Shown here piece by piece: positions 5,502-7,995 of a stretch of 7,995 bases of DNA; position 1 is the stretch's first letter; each line of letters starts with the position of its first letter. This DNA comes from SHAN690 sp040905305. Lineage in GTDB: Bacteria > Bacteroidota > Bacteroidia > Flavobacteriales_G > Salibacteraceae. A program made the translations under genes and the position numbers. Under the pieces are notes generated by a model. The model ran no database searches. It saw only the letters and a program-made list of their open reading frames with translations, and was not told where the DNA came from. The DNA is taken from the NCBI GenBank assembly GCA_040905305.1, contig JBBDRU010000105.1, positions 1 to 7,995 of the forward strand. Direction: 5' to 3'.

Positions 5502-7955
5502 CTAAGCCACCTTGAGTGCGTCTTTGACCTTGTTTTTTTCAAGAGCAACATCAATAACATCCATCATACGATCAACAAAGTGAAAGTTCAAACCCTTGAG
5601 ATACACGTCTTCAATTTCTTTCAGGTCTTTTCGATTTTGTTCGCTTAATACGATATCGTGTAATCCGGCACGTTTAGCTGCGAGAATTTTTTCCTTGATG
5701 CCACCCACGGGCAGTACCTTACCCCGAAGTGTAATTTCTCCTGTCATCGCAAGATTAGCCTTAAACTTTCGTTGCGTAAACACGGATGCCAAGGCACTCA
5801 AAATTGTAATTCCGGCAGATGGCCCGTCTTTTGGTGTAGCCCCCTCTGGCACATGGATATGAACATTGTAGTTATTGAATATATCCTGCTCCAGGTCGAT
5901 TAGCTCGGCATGCGCTTTTAAATACTCAAGGGCGATGACCGCAGATTCTTTCATTACATCACCGAGGTTTCCGGTAAGGGTGAGCTTTCCTTTTCCTTTT
6001 GTAATGCTGGACTCTATGAATAGCACTTCTCCACCAACTGAAGTCCACGCCAGCCCATTTGCCACTCCCGGCACTTCGTGTTTATTATCCCTATCACGCG
6101 AGTGGCCAGGCCCCAATAGATCTTCTAAATCCGTTGGTTTTATTGTGTTTTCACTTTTTTCTTCACCATCAGCAATTTGTCTTGCTTTTTTTCGGATTAC
6201 CGCTGCAATTCTCTTCTCTAATTGACGAACGCCAGATTCACGAGTATAGTTTTCGATAATGTCTTGCAACACTTTTTTACCAAGCTTGACATCATTCTTA
6301 TTCATACCATGCTCTCTTAATTGCTTCGGTAATAAGTGCTTTTGAGCAATGGCAATTTTCTCTTCCACTGTATAACCCGTTAGATCGATAATTTCAAGTC
6401 GGTCGCGCAGCGCGGGATGAACAGCGCCAATATTATTGGTAGTTGCGATGAACATCACTTTTGACAAATCAAATTCTTCTTCCAAAAAATTATCATAAAA
6501 AGAATCGTTCTGTTCAGGATCCAGCACTTCCAATAATGCCGAAGAAGGATCACCATGGCCATCTCTCCCTACTTTATCCAATTCGTCCAATACAAAAACC
6601 GGATTTGATGTGCCTGCTTTTTTGATGTTTTGAATAATCCGACCCGGCAGCGCGCCTATGTATGTTTTGCGATGGCCTCTAACCTCTGCTTCGTCCCTTA
6701 AACCACCCAAAGACATTCTAATATATTGTCTTCCGAGTGCTTCTGCGATGCTTTTACCCAACGAAGTTTTTCCTACACCAGGAGGTCCGTTAAAGCAAAG
6801 AATTGGAGACTTCATATCTCCCTTAAGTTTCAGCACTGCCAAATGTTCTAAAATTCGATCCTTGATTTTTGATAATCCGTAGTGATCACGGTTTAAGATG
6901 CGCTCTGCCCGCTTCAGATCAAATTTATCCTTACTAAACTCATTCCAAGGCAGTTCAACAAAAGTGTCTAAGTAATTAAGCTGAACGGAATACTCCATGC
7001 CCGAAGGATTCATGCGTTCCAGTTTTGCCACTTCTTTCTCAAATGTTTTGGCTACTTTTTCATTCCACTTCTTCTTCTTGGCCTTTTTTCTCAGCTCCTG
7101 CACCTCTTGTTCTGACGGGTTTCCACCCAGCTCTTCCTGAATAGTTTTCATCTGCTGACTCAAGAAGTATTCCCGCTGCTGCTTATCTATGTCGGTGCGC
7201 ACTTTGCTTTGGATATCGTTTTTTATTTCAAGCATTTGAAGCTCTTTGGTCAAATGTGCGAGCAACATTGTGGCACGCTCTTCCAGATCGGAAATGGCAA
7301 GCAAAGATTGCTTTTCTTTTACCGGAGTCTGCATATTGGCAGAGATAAAATTGATCAGAAAAACCGCACTCTCGATATTCTTGATAGCGATGGAAGCTTC
7401 GGATGGAATTTGTGGCGAATTATTAATGATCTGAAGCGCTAAATCCTTAATTGAGCCGACTAAGCCTTGAAATCGTTTTTCAGCAGGCTTTTTATCTTCC
7501 TGTGTAAATACTTCAACCTTAGCCTTAAAATACGGCTCTTCTTGAGTTATTTCAAGCAGTCTAACTCTTCTCACCCCTTGAAGAATAACGGTGGAACTTC
7601 CGTCTGGCATTTTTAAGGTTTTCAGGATTTTCGCGATGGTGCCAATTTCGTACAAGTTGTCTGCCTCAGGCTCTTCCTGCCCCTGATCTTTTTGAGCGAC
7701 AACACCAATCATTTTATCGCCATTATTGGCGTCTTTAATCAATTTTATCGACTTATCTCTTCCAACCGTAATAGGAATAACAACCCCTGGAAAAAGGACG
7801 GTGTTACGTACAGGTAATATTGGCAGTTCATCAGGCGTTTCTTCCTTGTACATCCGTTCCTCATCTTCAGAACTCATCAAAGGAATAAACTCAGAACCTT
7901 CGTCTGCCACTCCGGAAAACTCAAGAAAAGAAAAGTTAAAACTATCGTCAGTCAT
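5502..7955 (-). CDS. lon: ATP-dependent Lon protease (LonA type)
   Basis: Lon is the cytoplasmic AAA+ protease that degrades misfolded and some regulatory proteins. With the ATG at 7955 the product has 817 residues, the normal LonA length, and all domains are intact. In order: an acidic N-terminal tail of about 40 residues; the LonN substrate domain from ELPILPVRNTVLFPGVVIPI (about 43-62) to about 235; a helical, partly coiled-coil linker (about 243-313); the AAA+ module with Walker A GPPGVGKT (390-397), Walker B FVLDELDK (454-461, D457/E458) and ATTNN (504-508); and the serine protease domain with S713 in PKDGPSAG and K756 in GGIKEK, the Ser-Lys dyad. Upstream in the same frame there is only a TTG at 7976, which would add seven unsupported residues. 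A TATTTTG-containing sequence about 25 nt upstream is a poor promoter match, and only 40 bp upstream are visible, so its regulation cannot be judged. porQ follows after 76 bp. Confidence 0.97.
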   Translation of the reverse strand: MTDDSFNFSFLEFSGVADEGSEFIPLMSSEDEERMYKEETPDELPILPVRNTVLFPGVVIPITVGRDKSIKLIKDANNGDKMIGVVAQKDQGQEEPEADNLYEIGTIAKILKTLKMPDGSSTVILQGVRRVRLLEITQEEPYFKAKVEVFTQEDKKPAEKRFQGLVGSIKDLALQIINNSPQIPSEASIAIKNIESAVFLINFISANMQTPVKEKQSLLAISDLEERATMLLAHLTKELQMLEIKNDIQSKVRTDIDKQQREYFLSQQMKTIQEELGGNPSEQEVQELRKKAKKKKWNEKVAKTFEKEVAKLERMNPSGMEYSVQLNYLDTFVELPWNEFSKDKFDLKRAERILNRDHYGLSKIKDRILEHLAVLKLKGDMKSPILCFNGPPGVGKTSLGKSIAEALGRQYIRMSLGGLRDEAEVRGHRKTYIGALPGRIIQNIKKAGTSNPVFVLDELDKVGRDGHGDPSSALLEVLDPEQNDSFYDNFLEEEFDLSKVMFIATTNNIGAVHPALRDRLEIIDLTGYTVEEKIAIAQKHLLPKQLREHGMNKNDVKLGKKVLQDIIENYTRESGVRQLEKRIAAVIRKKARQIADGEEKSENTIKPTDLEDLLGPGHSRDRDNKHEVPGVANGLAWTSVGGEVLFIESSITKGKGKLTLTGNLGDVMKESAVIALEYLKAHAELIDLEQDIFNNYNVHIHVPEGATPKDGPSAGITILSALASVFTQRKFKANLAMTGEITLRGKVLPVGGIKEKILAAKRAGLHDIVLSEQNRKDLKEIEDVYLKGLNFHFVDRMMDVIDVALEKNKVKDALKVA

Positions 7956-7995
7956 AGCATTTAGCGCGTTTATCAATCAAAATACCGGAGAAATT

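Noticed and set aside
7956..7976. TTG start at 7976 for lon
   Set aside because: It adds only seven residues, while the ATG at 7955 gives a normal 817-residue protein.
1..7995. CRISPR array, tRNA, rRNA, insertion sequence or phage genes
   Set aside because: No regularly spaced repeats, tRNA cloverleaf, transposase or integrase motifs were seen on either strand.

Overview
The window looks like a chromosomal segment of a member of the Bacteroidota, probably from the Cytophagales side of the phylum. Four things suggest this: a type IX secretion gene (porQ); a BlaI/M56 pair whose M56 member ends in a TonB-like domain instead of a penicillin-binding sensor; a long plant/cyanobacterial-type IspH; and several promoter-like sequences of the Bacteroidota form (TTTG, about 19 nt, TAnnTTTG). 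The genus assignment is inference. Nothing indicates a phage, plasmid, insertion sequence, CRISPR array, tRNA or rRNA.

Left part (1-673, all minus strand): the first 124 codons of a DUF1883-type protein run off the left edge and end in a strongly acidic tract. Behind this start lies a 300-bp gap. It holds a good promoter candidate for the DUF1883 gene, a doubtful 47-codon ORF, one copy of a 33-42 bp repeat, and a strong Rho-independent terminator for the next gene.

Regulatory pair (674-2273, minus strand): a BlaI-type winged-helix repressor gene overlaps by ATGA an M56 (BlaR1-like) membrane metalloprotease gene. The repressor's promoter contains ACTA/TAGT/ACTA half-sites exactly 10 bp apart, a likely autoregulatory operator. 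The expected circuit is signal, then M56 protease activation, then loss of BlaI, then derepression. The signal and any other targets are not visible.

Right part: ispH (MEP-pathway last step) is the only plus-strand gene. Its 3' end overlaps by 11 bp the 3' end of the oppositely oriented cmk. On the minus strand, lon, porQ and cmk lie in one direction (lon first, cmk last) and porQ and cmk overlap. This joins protein quality control, a type IX secretion component and CMP kinase in one transcription direction. The most natural reading is a conserved housekeeping cluster rather than a new system.

Most of the window is ordinary chromosome. The items that most deserve a second look are the phased BlaI operator with an almost leaderless start, an embedded lipoprotein-like signal inside the M56 protein, and the pair of short repeats at 421-462 and 2404-2444 that reads on the minus strand as two related peptide tails. 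Five start positions were judged by eye: blaI, ispH, lon and porQ are placed at internal ATGs, and cmk keeps its only ATG although a TTG is a serious alternative.
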